In this document: in pieces, positions 22,647 to 34,005 of the stretch
Layout of the letters: every line of letters begins with the position of its first letter
Numbering within the stretch: position 1 is the first letter of the stretch
Notes under the pieces: generated by a model
Seen by the model: only the letters and a program-made list of their open reading frames with translations
Told to the model about the DNA's origin: nothing
Database searches by the model: none
DNA from: Brachionus manjavacas
Taxonomy: Eukaryota; Rotifera; Eurotatoria; Ploima; Brachionidae
DNA length: 64,000 nucleotides
Assembly: GCA_019054805.1 (NCBI GenBank)
Contig: JAHQIY010000023.1
Coordinates: 372,001-436,000 of the forward strand
Direction: 5' to 3'
Translations under genes and position numbers: made by a program

Positions 22647-25600
22647 TTACACGTTAAATAATTGGCCCATCTTATAATACGGCTCATGTCGACTTCCTTT
22701 ACTAAAACTTGGTCTTTTTTGAAATTTCATTGAGCTACTTGGTAAATGATTATTGTTAAGATCATTAGGTGTTTCTTCTTCATCACTAGATTTGTTAATC
22801 AAATTTGATATAGGCGTGCCCGAAGTTATACTTCCTCGTGATTGTTTGGCACAAGATTCCGACTCACTTTTCAGAAAATCGACATTTTCAATATTCAATG
22901 AATTTGAAGTGTCTCTATCGCTAGCTAGAGTGGTGTTGCTCGAAATGATTGCATTATAACAAAATTGATATTTTAAATTGTACAAGTGATTAAATAAACA
23001 AATGTTGGAGCCACCATCACTTGCACGCCGACCGCTGCTTAATATTGGTGGCGGGTTAAGAAAATTTTTTTGAAACTGAAAATCGTCATATTTATCGTTC
23101 TTGGCGTTTGAGTCATGTTTTGATTTTATGCATTTGTTTTGAAAAAAGTCATTGTGGTAAGAGTGCTTTCGAGGATTATGCTCCAGTTGAATTGTCTGAT
23201 AGTCCTGGTCAATGTTGAAATGTTCCGAGCTAATATTTGGCAAATTAAAATTTGAATTTAAGCTCTGACCGATTTCTGCTATCTGATGCAAATTTTGAGC
23301 GGAACTTTCTTCATTTATAGATTCGGAATTAGTAGCAATCGTATGTCTACGGATAGCACTATACCGAGCCAAATAATCACGGCCTAATTCTTCAATCGGC
23401 TTGATGTCTTCATCAATGCTAATCTTTTCACTTGAATCAACATTGTTTTCGTATTTGTGCAGACTGGTTTTAAATTTAGACTTTGCCATCGTGTATCCAT
23501 TTGTTCTGAATGCGTCTGGTCCCATATCAACACAATTTGGCTCCTGAATTCGGTATTTTTGTGTGTCAAACAAATGTTGACTTCTATTCTGAAATAAGTT
23601 GGCTTCAGTCAAATAATACAATCCAGATAAACTATCGAACTCATTATTTACCAAAGACTTGAAAACAGCAACTTAGATTTTAAGAAAACTAAAATTTGTT
23701 TAAAAAAAATACCTCAACCACTTTGGTTAAATCTAAGTCATATCTCTTTGAAAGCTCATTGAGAACTTCTTCGTTTGGAGTATTGTCTTCTATTGATCTT
23801 TTGGTAAATTTGTGTAATTTTATTTTTATAAAATAATTTAACAAAAAAATAGTAGAAAAAAGTGAAAATAATATTTCAATGATCATTGTTTAGAAATTTA
23901 TTCTTCTTACTATTAAATTAAGACACGCTTTTGAACCATGCACCAAATTAAATCTCGCCCATGCTAAGCAATTGTGAATTTTCATACAAAAATTTAATAA
24001 AAATATGGATTTTGTACCAGAGATTTTTGTGTAAGTTTTAAAATGTGAAAAATACAATGTTTCACTTTACAGTCCAGTTTTAAAAAAAAATTAAACAAGT
24101 GTTTGTCAAAAATTGATTATTCCTAATCAAATTGTAGGTTAATTTAGAATTGAAAATTAATTTTTTTCAATTATAACCACTTAATTCAAAATCATTTAAG
24201 CAACGATGACATGAATTTAGCATATAAATAAAATTAATTAATAAATTGCAAAAAAAATTCGAATTAGAATAGATCATAGAGACAAAAAATATCTAATTTT
24301 CAAAATATTGATATTTTTTATTTTATCATTAATATTTTCCTGTTAGTAGAAATTTATCTTTATTTTTGTTGAGTTTAGTGAAACATAATTTGTTTCATGG
24401 TGTTTCATCATCAAAGTCTAAAAAGCTCAATTTTGTCAATTTAAATTAATGAAAAATAATTTTATTTTGAAATTTTTGGAAAATTCCAATGTTAAAGAAA
24501 GAAAGAAAGAGAGCATTGCCTAATAGTATTATCACGGGTTTGTGGCCGCATCAAACTCTGAAATTCTTAATTTAATGCATCATCAAGACTTGAGTTTAAG
24601 ACAAAAAATAAAAAGAAATTTTTTTTTTTTACCATGCATTTGGTGCAGCACCAAGAATTAAGAAAACAAAATATTGGAAAAATTAATTTTCAAAAGCGTG
24701 TCTTAATTGAACGAAGGTTAGGGTGATTGTTTGGATAATCAATTAGCTTTGGAAAAAAAAAAAAAATTTTTTTTCATGTCTTAGATTTAATTTTCGAAAA
24801 AAAAAAGAAAAACAACTTACATGCTTTCTATTTGATTTATCAAATAAGTGAATTCTTTGTTGCTAGATGAAAACTCATTTGTGTCGCAATTTTTTTCCGA
24901 GTTAAGCCATCTACTGTTAATTATTTCATTCAGAGATATTCTTTTTTCAGGATTTACAGTCAACATTCCGTTAATCAAATTTTTACAATCTTTTTTGTTT
25001 CAAATTAGATTAAATTGAATTGAATTAGAATCAAAATTGAAGCTTGTCAAAATTACCTTCAGATAAAAAAAATGGCAGCTTATAATTTCCGCTTATAACT
25101 TGAGATCTCAATAAAGAAAATTGATTTGCTTCAAATGGCAAGTAACCACAAACAATAACATACAGAATAACACCTAAACTCCAAATGTCAACTTTTGAGC
25201 CGTCGTATTTTTTGGCCAAAAATAGTTCAGGTGCACAGTAAGGCGGACTGCCGCAATAAATGTCCAATAGTTCACCCAATTTAAAAGCACTTGAAAATCC
25301 AAAATCAGCTAGCTTTATACCCCAATTGGCATCTAGCAATAAATTTTCAACTTTTAAATCGCGATGCACAATCCTGTTCGAATGACAATAATAAACTGCT
25401 GAAATTATTTGTCCGAATACATTTTTCGCTTCTCGTTCACTCAGTCGCTTTTTGTGAACTATGAAGTCGTAGAGTTCTCCATTACAGGCATACTCAGTCA
25501 CTAAACAAATAAGCTTGTTTGTCTCCATTATTTCGTACAGCTTTATGATGTTGGGGTGTTTTTTAAGTTGTTTCATTGAGTCTATCTCGCGCTCGAGTCT

Positions 25601-25765
25601 TTGTTGCTTTTCGCTGTCAAGAACAGATTTGTCGAAGATTTTAATTGCCACTTTTTGTTTGGTCATCGAATGTGTTGCAATTTTTACCACAGCTGAGTTT
25701 CCTTTTCCGATCGTATTGCCAAGAATGTAGTTTCCAATCTTTATCTGCTTCGAATTTGATTCCAT
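22647..25765 (-). CDS. SIK: Salt-inducible kinase (SIK/QIK family)
   Basis: Four exons (25765-25057, 24989-24821, 23797-23713, 23657-22647) join in phase to 657 residues. The kinase domain opens IGNYILGNTIGKGNSAVVKI, with the catalytic Lys at ~42, HRDLKVENLLL (134-144) and DFG (154-156), and ends within exon 2 (NPEKRISLNEIINSRWL). Exons 3-4 encode a UBA-like segment (NEEVLNELSKRYDLDLTKVV, then ESLVNNEFDSLSGLYYLTEA) as in SIKs. The long tail carries RRASDGGSNI (Ser ~534), matching the PKA-phosphorylated 14-3-3 site of SIK1/2, plus RRHT (~427) and RKHS. The family phosphorylates CRTC and class IIa HDACs under cAMP control. The activation loop reads LLDIYCGSPPY; the LKB1-target Thr is Ile169 here. 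The start at 25765 is chosen because the kinase starts soon after; an upstream in-frame ATG at 25840 adds 25 residues rich in Ile and Phe and is less likely. Confidence 0.9.
23921..24706. repeat. TTAA-flanked foldback/MITE in a SIK intron
   Basis: Within the ~1-kb second intron of SIK, GACACGCTTTTGAA at the left and TTCAAAAGCGTGTC at the right are inverted repeats, each immediately flanked by TTAA. A second inner pair (GCACCAAAT/ATTTGGTGC) occurs. TTAA is the piggyBac target site, so a non-autonomous piggyBac-type element is possible, though the ends lack the usual CCC/GGG. Confidence 0.55.
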
Positions 25766-25840
25766 GTTTCGATGAAAAAAATTCTTTTTGTAAATTTTTC
25801 TGATGATAATAATTGAAAAAAAAGCGCTGTTAGAAATCAA

Positions 25841-28800
25841 ACTAATTAGACATCAATTAAAAGATTTTTGAAATTTGTGAAACTTGAAATTTAAAGAAAA
25901 GCGCAAACGAAAAATAACAATAATAGAAGGTATATTGCAAAAATTTTTTATGCTTATTTTTTTTTCAATTATTTTCTTTCAGGCTTTCAGAAGCTTTAAG
26001 GCAAATCAAAATTAAAATATTAAATATTTGATTAGCATAAAATAATATTCGTGCAAATTTTGTATGAAATTTTTACGCTACTATATTCATACATTTCAGT
26101 GTAAAGAACACAAGTGGAATGGTTTTCTAAAATTTAACTAAACAGACAAGCTTTATATTTCGTCTTTATAACACTAAATTCTATTTACGTCAACAAAATT
26201 ATTATAATTTCTAGATATAAGAAGTATATATTATCTAAAAGAAGAAGCAATGCCTTTTTCAATACATGTCGCATTATAATTAAGTAGTTTTTTAACACAT
26301 TACATATTTCGCTACTTTAAATTTTAAAACATAATCATGAGACAAATTTTTACACTTGGCATGTGAAATATCACAATAATTCTAAAAGCACTAAACAAAA
26401 CGTTAGACATATCACTAGAATATCAATAATCACAAAGAGCTTGTAATAAAAATGATGCAGATATAAAAAAAAAAAGATAAACTATTTTAATGACGGACTT
26501 TAATAATTTTAAGCAAAAGAAACATTTTTTTCTAAATTTTATTTAGAATAATAAAGTGAAAAAAAAATTACAAAAATTTTCAAGGCAATTAAAGCTATCT
26601 TTTATTTAAAAAAATTTTTTTACTTTATTATTTTATTATAGTAAACCGGTCTAATGTGGTGACCTATTTTTTTTTATTGCTGATTTGGGGTTCTGACCAC
26701 CTGAAAACTTCGAAAATGCTCACCGAATTTACCCCAATTTTTATTCTCACCATATTACCTCAGTCATGTAATTATGTGAGGGGTTACCCGAAAATGAGTC
26801 CGATTACCCAGTTTTCTCACTTCATTAGCCTAAAATTCACTAAATAACCCAAGTGCATAAAAGCTCATTTTTAAAAAAATATTTATTTACTACAAAAAAC
26901 AACGAATTTTAACAGATTTTCGATTTAAATTTAAAATAACTTAGATAAATAATTAAAAATAATTTAAGTCTATCGATTTTGTATGTTTGATTTTGTACAT
27001 TAATTAACATGAATTGCATTTATATTCATTATAACAGTTAAATTTAAACTTTTCCGGAAGACAATCGTAACATGACAGTTTTCTTTATCTTCTTCTATTT
27101 GTATTGGGCAAACATAACAAAAAATTATTTTTTAATTCTTACAAAGCAATTTTCCTTTTATGTATTGCAATTAAATTTTTTCAAAAATAGACCGTTATAA
27201 GCTATTTGTCTTCAAAGGTTAATTGTGTGAAAAATTAGAGAATTTGGAGGAGATTTGGTGAATTTGGGGCAGAAATGGTGCAACCAAATTAACCATACTT
27301 ACCCCCTTTTTTACATAATTTGCCAGTTCGATGAAAAAAAAACATTCCTCAATAAAAAAATTTTTTTTATGATCATGGTCATGTTTGAAAACCAAAAAGC
27401 CAAAATGGGAATTAGAATTGGAAGCTAATTCATGCTTAAATTAACGTTGTTCAAATTACTAATTTGACTAAAATTCAAGTTATCTCACTAATTACCCTTT
27501 TGAGACCGATTTCTAATCAGCTGGGAAATTTTCGGAGTCGGACGAAAAATAAATGTTGAAAAATGCTTTTTATTTAAAAATTTAATTTCATATTATATTA
27601 CAAATAGTTACCCTAGAATCAACGTTAAAATATCTAAGTCAGAATTCAATAATCTTATAGTGGACTCTTGAGGGCCTGGATTGGCTAAATCATGATTAAT
27701 AGTTAATTTTGTTAAACCGACCACAAAATCGTATTTCTTGACCCCAGAAATCACAAAAAAGTTGTTTCTTTCACTGAAAAACATTTTTAAAAAAGAAATA
27801 TTCAGGGTGTTTTGAAAAATCCGGTCTAAACCTGTTTTAGCGGTTTTTATAGGGTTTTCACATCTCCAGACCTTTTGAAAAAAAATTTGCCAGGTAGAAC
27901 TTTTTGTTCTCTATCAAAATCAAAAGGGTGTTTCAGGGTGTTTTAAAGTGTTTTGTACAAATTATTTTTAAACTTGAAAATTTAATATAATGACAATATT
28001 TTTTTAAAATATAAATTGATTTTTATTAAAATTGAGGTTGTTAGAAATAAATATAAAAAAAAAATATTTTATAATAATTAATACAGTTTACACAGGGTGC
28101 TTTTTTTTCGCTTTTTTGACGGGTGCTGTTTTTAAAGAATACCAAGAAAGATACTTTAAATGTTTTAATTTAAAATTTGAATGTAGAATTCAAATTTCGA
28201 CTTAAGAGTTCAAAAGAAACGTTAATTATACAATGAAATATAAATTTTGAATTATCAAAATACGAATCAAAGATTTTTGGTAATTATTAAAAGTTTCAAA
28301 TAATTAGTATATATCGACTATTCATTCACAAATATCGAAACAAGATTGAAATTTTGTATATTTTATTTATTTCTAATAAATTCCCTGAAGGATTTATATA
28401 TGAATTAATGAGAAGCCGAAAAAGACATACCACTAATGTTCCAAATTAGATTTGGTCCTTTTTCTATTTAGAAACAATAACTATAATTATGGAATAAAAA
28501 TTAAAAAACTTTTCAAAACAATGTTAGCTATTATTTATAATAAAAATTTTTCGGATCCGAAGGCTTATTTTGATTTTAGTAGCTCTAGATCCAGTCATCC
28601 ATAGCCTCACATGAGCTGATGAATCAACTATTCCAGCACCATTTTAACAGGTTTATAATTAATAAAAATAAATTATTCATATAAATGTATTTTATTCTAT
28701 TTTTTTAGTCGACTGAAAAATGCGGAAGATATTTATTCCATTTAATTTAAGCAGAATAAAATCTAAAGCAAATATAGAATAGAGATAAAATTAAAATAAA

Positions 28801-29858
28801 AAAAATGTAACAAATACAATTTTTTAGAAAAATCTTTCTCTAGGTGGTCATTTAATAGAGCATAAAAATTTTAGTAGTCAACGCCTAATTAAAATATAAA
28901 AATATGGTCTTTTTTCTATTTTGAAACTAAAATTTTGGGAATAAAAATAACAAAACTTTTCAAGACAATATTAGCTAGGCTCTTTAATATCTAGGCCATA
29001 AATTTAGAATAAAATAAGAAGATATTGGGCTTGCTCAAATAAATGTGGAAAAAAGTAAATTTTTGGGGTAAGTATGCTCTGAATTCGACTAAATTTTTGG
29101 GGTTAAAAATAATAAAATAGTTCATTTTTATTAATTTTGGTATTTTTATAATTAATTTGGTGTCGATTATAAAATAAAATTGTCATTTTATTTTTTTAAT
29201 TTCTTTTTTATTTTTTGGTGTTATCTTAATAAAATAGGGGTAAAAAATTAAAAATTTGGGGTATTTTATTCAAAATTTGGGGTAATAAAACTAAAAAAGT
29301 CTATTAGCTATTATTTATATAAAAAATTTATGAAAAAAATTTTTAGCAAATATACAAATCGAAATTTTTTTTGGACACAAATTTAAATTTAATTTTAATA
29401 AATAAAAAATCTGAACTGACGATCTATGAGAGTAGCAAAATTATCACAAAATGAAGCATTTTACACACTCTATTTATTATTTAAAAAGAAGCTTTTAATT
29501 TTTTTGAATTAAAAAGTGTAAAAGTTGAGTACTTTTTGTTTTTCGTTTTAAAAAAAATAATTAGAATTATAAAATAACTTTCTTCAAAAAAGTTTTTTAT
29601 GAAATTTTAATTAATATAGGAGATAAAAAAAATTTGGTATTTCAAATTAGAAAAATTAACCTTTCGTATTCTCCAGTAGGTTAATTTCCTACTATAAACT
29701 TAATTTTGGCTTACATGAAATAAATTTTTCAAAAAAAATAATTTTGAAAAAAAAATAAATGAGAAACATTAATGTATTATTTTAAAAAATATTTATATGT
29801 TTTTGGAATTTTTCAACCATTCGAACATATTTCTTAAATAAAACTTTAAATTTAAGAT
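25841..29858. other. Long A/T-rich intergenic stretch
   Basis: No supportable gene. Two sub-regions (26640-27620 and 29065-29290) are enriched in TTACCC or GGGGTAA words. A CAGGGTGTTTT word recurs near 27805, 27933 and 28093. Both may be remnants of unrecognised repeats. The open frame at 26656-26847 is short and unconvincing. Confidence 0.45.
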
Positions 29859-30690
29859 AGTAGTAGTAGTAGTAGTAAAAATAACTGCGACTCGAGCAAG
29901 TCAAGTTAGACCGTTAGGCTGTGGCAGTTTTTTGCAATCACACCAGATTCTGTACCATAAACCATTCATCAAGTCTTGCTTTGAAGGAATTTAATGAATT
30001 TGCTTCAGCAACATTTTTTGGTAAACGGTTTCAGTCGTTTACAACCCTGTTTGTGATAAAGTTGAACCGTGATTGACAATTTTTAATAAGTTCTCTTGTA
30101 ACCATCTTTGCATGACTCCTCAAAATATAATTATTTCTTTGAACGTACCTGATTCCACTTACCAATTTAACAGTTTCTAGACTGTCAACAATTTAAAAAA
30201 ACTGAATCAAATCACCTCTTCCTCTCGTATCCAAAGATGCAAGTTTTATTCTATTCAATCTTTCTTCATACTCAAGATTCTTAAAGGCTGGAATCATTTT
30301 CGTAGCTCTACGTTGTACTTTTTCTAATTCTTTTTTATCTTCTTTCAGGTATGGAGTCCAAAAACTAACTCCATATTCAATAAGAGGTCTTACCAATGAG
30401 GTATACAATAACTTGACTACATTGGGGTCCAAAAATTTGAAATTTTTCCAAATCATTCCCAAATTCTTATTTGCTCTGTCAGAAGAGCTAACATGTGCAC
30501 CCCATTTTAGATCATTTTGAAAAAACACACCCAAATCCTTTTCCAATTTTGTTTTATCTAATGATTCTGTTCCATATTTATTAAAATTTAGAGGATTTTT
30601 ATTACCAATATGCATAACTTTACACTTTTCTAGGTTTAAATCAGTCGCCCATGTAATCGCCCAGCTTGAAACAGTATCTAAGGTGTAATA
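29859..30690 (-). mobile_element. CR1-like LINE 3' fragment with ACT-repeat tail
   Basis: Minus-strand translation at 30680-30193 gives the end of a reverse-transcriptase ORF. Visible are W-ATDLNLEKCKVMHIG, DLGVFFQNDLKWG, VRPLIEYGVSFWTPY, LEKVQRRATKMIP and TRGRGDLIQFF, the standard C-terminal region of CR1/L2-type elements. It continues with several stops through a NDWNRLPKNV-type segment to ~29930, and ends in (ACT)n at 29859-29880 on the minus strand. It is 5'-truncated just after the catalytic core and inactive. Confidence 0.82.
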
Positions 30691-30735
30691 AATTAAAAAA
30701 AATAAAGCACTATGATAAACTGACAGATTTATCAT

Positions 30736-32298
30736 TCAAGGCTTATTTTGATATAAATTTAAAATTATGTAAATTTTGATACAAGAAAAGATAAAATTTC
30801 GGTTTTGGCTTAAAAGTGGAAAAAAGTTCCAATATAATGTTGAACCATTTTCAAACAATTAAGTTAAAATTAATCATGTGAAAAAAAACTCAGATAGGAA
30901 AAACTTTGTTATTGTTAACAGATTATTTTTATAATCGAAATTCTAACATGTTTGAAGTAGAGTCACGCTCAGTCATATCTAGCCAAAAATCAGGTAGTGA
31001 AGGGCATTTTGAAGTTTATGATCAATTTTTGATGCTCAAAATGATCATTCTGAGTTTTAATTATGAAATGAATTGTTATTTCTTAATATAATTAATTCAG
31101 AGGTTCATTTTTGGATGTAACATTTTTTGTTAAATTTAAAGGTAACTTCTGCAATAACAAAACGCACATTGAAGAGTGACACCATCTAAAAGATGCTATT
31201 TTTAATTGAATAATTTTTTGCAGAATTTAGCTTTAAATTTAACAAAGTATGTTAAATCCAAAAATGTACTTCTGCATTAATTCTATTAAGAAATAACTAT
31301 TTATTTCATAATTAAAACTAAGTATGATCATTTTGAGCATCAAATATTGATCATAAACTTCAAAGTGCCTAGTGAAGGTGATGTGTTTCGTTCGTAGTTG
31401 GCTCGACGATGAAGCATAAGAACCAAGACAGATTTCTTCAAGTCAAATTTTGAATTTCGATAGAGGTCGCATCACATCCACTGCAAATAAAATAATTCAG
31501 TATAATGAAAATGCAATGAGTATCATAGTTCATTGCATTTACATAAAATTTGTTGGCTAGCGATTAAAATTTAATAATTCATTAAAGCTCATTAATTATT
31601 TTTAGTGATTTATTTGAGAGATTAACTAATTAACGAATGTTCTCAGATTTTTTAAGACAATCTGGTCACATTTTCGTCTATATCATGATTTATGAAGAAG
31701 TAAATTTAATACTCGGAAAGAAAGTTTCGAGCACATGATTTAATAATTCTTTTATGTAATTGCTTTAGTTGGTTTTTTGTTATGTTTTTTTTTCTCTTTT
31801 AATAAGAATAAAAGAAATTTTTGTTTAGTTAATGTTTTTAAAATTTTATTAAAAGTGAATTATCGAGGCAAATTTTATTCTAAAATAAATGAAATAGTCA
31901 TATTTTAATTGAAAAATTAAAAAAATCAAAACCAATGAAAAAAATCTTTTTTTGGTTTAAATGGATACTTTTGAATGCTGAAGCATTTTGAAAACTTTCC
32001 AAGACAAATTTGACTACTTTACACAAGAATGCAGAATTTTAAATGGTGAAGGCTAAATAGAAGCCATAATAAATTTATAAAAAAATTAAATTATTTAAAA
32101 GTGATTTTTAATAAAGAAACTATACGTTTGAAAATTGAAATCTGAGCATGCATTTTTCGTTTTAGGTATTTTTTCTGTTCATTTTAAAGTTTTTTTCCTG
32201 TGGATAAAAATATCCATTTTAATCATTTAACCATTACAATCGACTTTTGTAATTTTTACTTTAATCCCAAGATTAAACTCTTCTTTAGATAGAGAAGA
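30736..32298. other. Intergenic DNA upstream of RPL8
   Basis: This contains the foldback at 31003-31369 and otherwise no supportable gene. The last part presumably holds the RPL8 promoter. TTTCTTTAG-like acceptor sequence occurs 10 nt before the RPL8 ATG. Confidence 0.5.
31003..31369. mobile_element. hAT-like foldback MITE with 8-bp target duplication
   Basis: Arms of ~150 bp at each side (GGCATTTTGAAGTTTATGAT on the left, inverted GGCACTTTGAAGTTTATGAT on the right) are separated by a short loop. The element is bracketed by a perfect direct repeat TAGTGAAG at 30995-31002 and 31370-31377. An 8-bp duplication is characteristic of hAT transposons. No coding capacity. A relative sits in the last CPSF1 intron. 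Confidence 0.85.
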
Positions 32299-34005
32299 AT
32301 GGGTCGAGTCATCAGAGCACAAAGAAAAGGTTCAAGTCATTTGTTCAAGTCCCATACTTTTCATAGAAAAGGTGCAGCTAAATTGAGAAATTTAGACTTT
32401 GCTGAGCGAAATGGGTACATCAAAGGAGTAGTACGAGAAATCATTCATGATCCTGGTCGTGGTGCCCCATTAGCTGTTGTCGCTTTTCGTGACCGATATA
32501 AATACGGTCTAAAAAAAGAGTTGATGGTAGCAGCTGAAGGTCTATACACAGGTCAATACATATATTGCGGAAAAAAAGGTACAGAATTCTTTACAATAAA
32601 AAATGCTATGATGTAATAATATCTTCACGTTGACCTGAATAGAGTGATGTCAACACTTTTAATTTACTGAGCAATTTTTTATAGAAATTATTTAAAATAA
32701 CTAAATGTATTTCTTTTGAGCTGGTATTGCCGTTGGAAATATCCTGCCTGTTGGTCAAATGCCGGAAGGTACAGTTGTTTGTCAATTAGAAGAGAAATCT
32801 GGAGATAGAGGAAAATTAGCCAAAGCTTCAGGAAACTATGCTACAATTGTGTCTCACAATGCCGATGCCCACAAAACAAAAATCAAATTGCCATCGGGAT
32901 CTAAAAAAACGATTTCATCTTTTAACAGAGGCATGATAGGTATGAACATGGTATTAAAATTTAATTAGATTATAGCATTAAATTGGCTTTGATAGAAGTT
33001 TATAAAACTAATTTTGGTCTTTTAGAGATTTTTGTAAAATAATTTTAATTAGTCAAATACTAGTTTAATAATTTATTTTTTGGTTAGTTAATAATGATGA
33101 AATATTTTGAGCATTGGGTTATGAACAATTATGACTTATAAATTAAAATATTCTGAAATATTCAATTTAAATTTTTTTAAATATTAAATGAGAATCAAGA
33201 GTCAATAGAAGTTAATTAAACTAATTTTGATCTTTTAAGAGATTTTGTACAATAATTTTAAAAAGTGAAATATTAGTTTAATAATTTCGTCTTTGAATAT
33301 TTAATGATGATTAATTATTTTGAGCATTGGGTTATGAACAATAATGACTTATAAATTAAAATATTCTGAAATATTCAAATTTATTTTGATAAATGTTAAA
33401 TATTTTTAAATTTAAAAGATACGTTTTTAAACTTAAAAAATGTGTTAAAGGTATTGTTGCCGGCGGTGGTCGTATTGACAAACCAATCTTAAAAGCTGGA
33501 AGAGCTTATTTCAAATACAAAGCTAAACGTCATAGCTGGCCCAAAGTTAGAGGTGTTTGCATGAATGTAAGTGCTCAAAGAAAAATATTTAATTTTATAT
33601 TAAAGATAATTATTTTTTATTAATAGCCCGTGGACCATCCATTTGGTGGTGGTAACCATCAACATATTGGTAAACCATCTACTGTAAACAGATTCAAGTC
33701 ACCAGGAAGAAAAGTGAGTCATTTGACATATTTGATATCTTTAAAAGCAAATTGCACTCTGTTATCGGTTCAAAAATTAACCGAAAATAATTTTTAAAAT
33801 TTGCAAAATCAAATATTATTTTTCTTTAATACTTGTCTAAATTATTTTGTGAATTTTAGACATTTTAAAGAATTTTAAACACTTGTTTAATATTTAAAAA
33901 TCGAAATTTTAATCTTGACTTAATTTTTAGGTCGGTTTGATTGCTGCTCGTCGTACTGGCAGAGTACGTGGTACAAAAGTTGTCATCGACAAATCAGAGA
34001 AATAA
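32299..34005 (+). CDS. RPL8: 60S ribosomal protein L8 (uL2)
   Basis: Five exons (32299-32578, 32721-32939, 33451-33566, 33627-33713, 33931-34005) give 258 residues; human RPL8 has 257. Universally conserved stretches are present: [42 protein letters not shown]-type [56 protein letters not shown] and [14 protein letters not shown]. The [10 protein letters not shown] loop carries the conserved histidine near the peptidyl-transferase centre. It works in the large ribosomal subunit. Intron 2 (32940-33450) is unusually long for this gene and contains an internal tandem duplication. Confidence 0.97.
32991..33381. repeat. Two diverged ~213-bp tandem copies inside an RPL8 intron
   Basis: The segment at about 32991-33172 is repeated at about 33203-33381 with several substitutions and small indels. 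The shared core includes TTTTGAGCATTGGGTTATGA and ATGACTTATAAATTAAAATA. Both copies lie within intron 2. Confidence 0.85.

Noticed and set aside
26656-26847. 63-codon open frame
   Set aside because: Short, no family resemblance, lies in a TTACCC-enriched repeat-like stretch.
28600-28660. CTGATGA motif considered as hammerhead ribozyme core
   Set aside because: No GAAA box or stem pairing at the required distance.
30906-31091. 61-codon open frame
   Set aside because: It runs across the edge of the hAT-like foldback, so it is a translation of transposon arm sequence.
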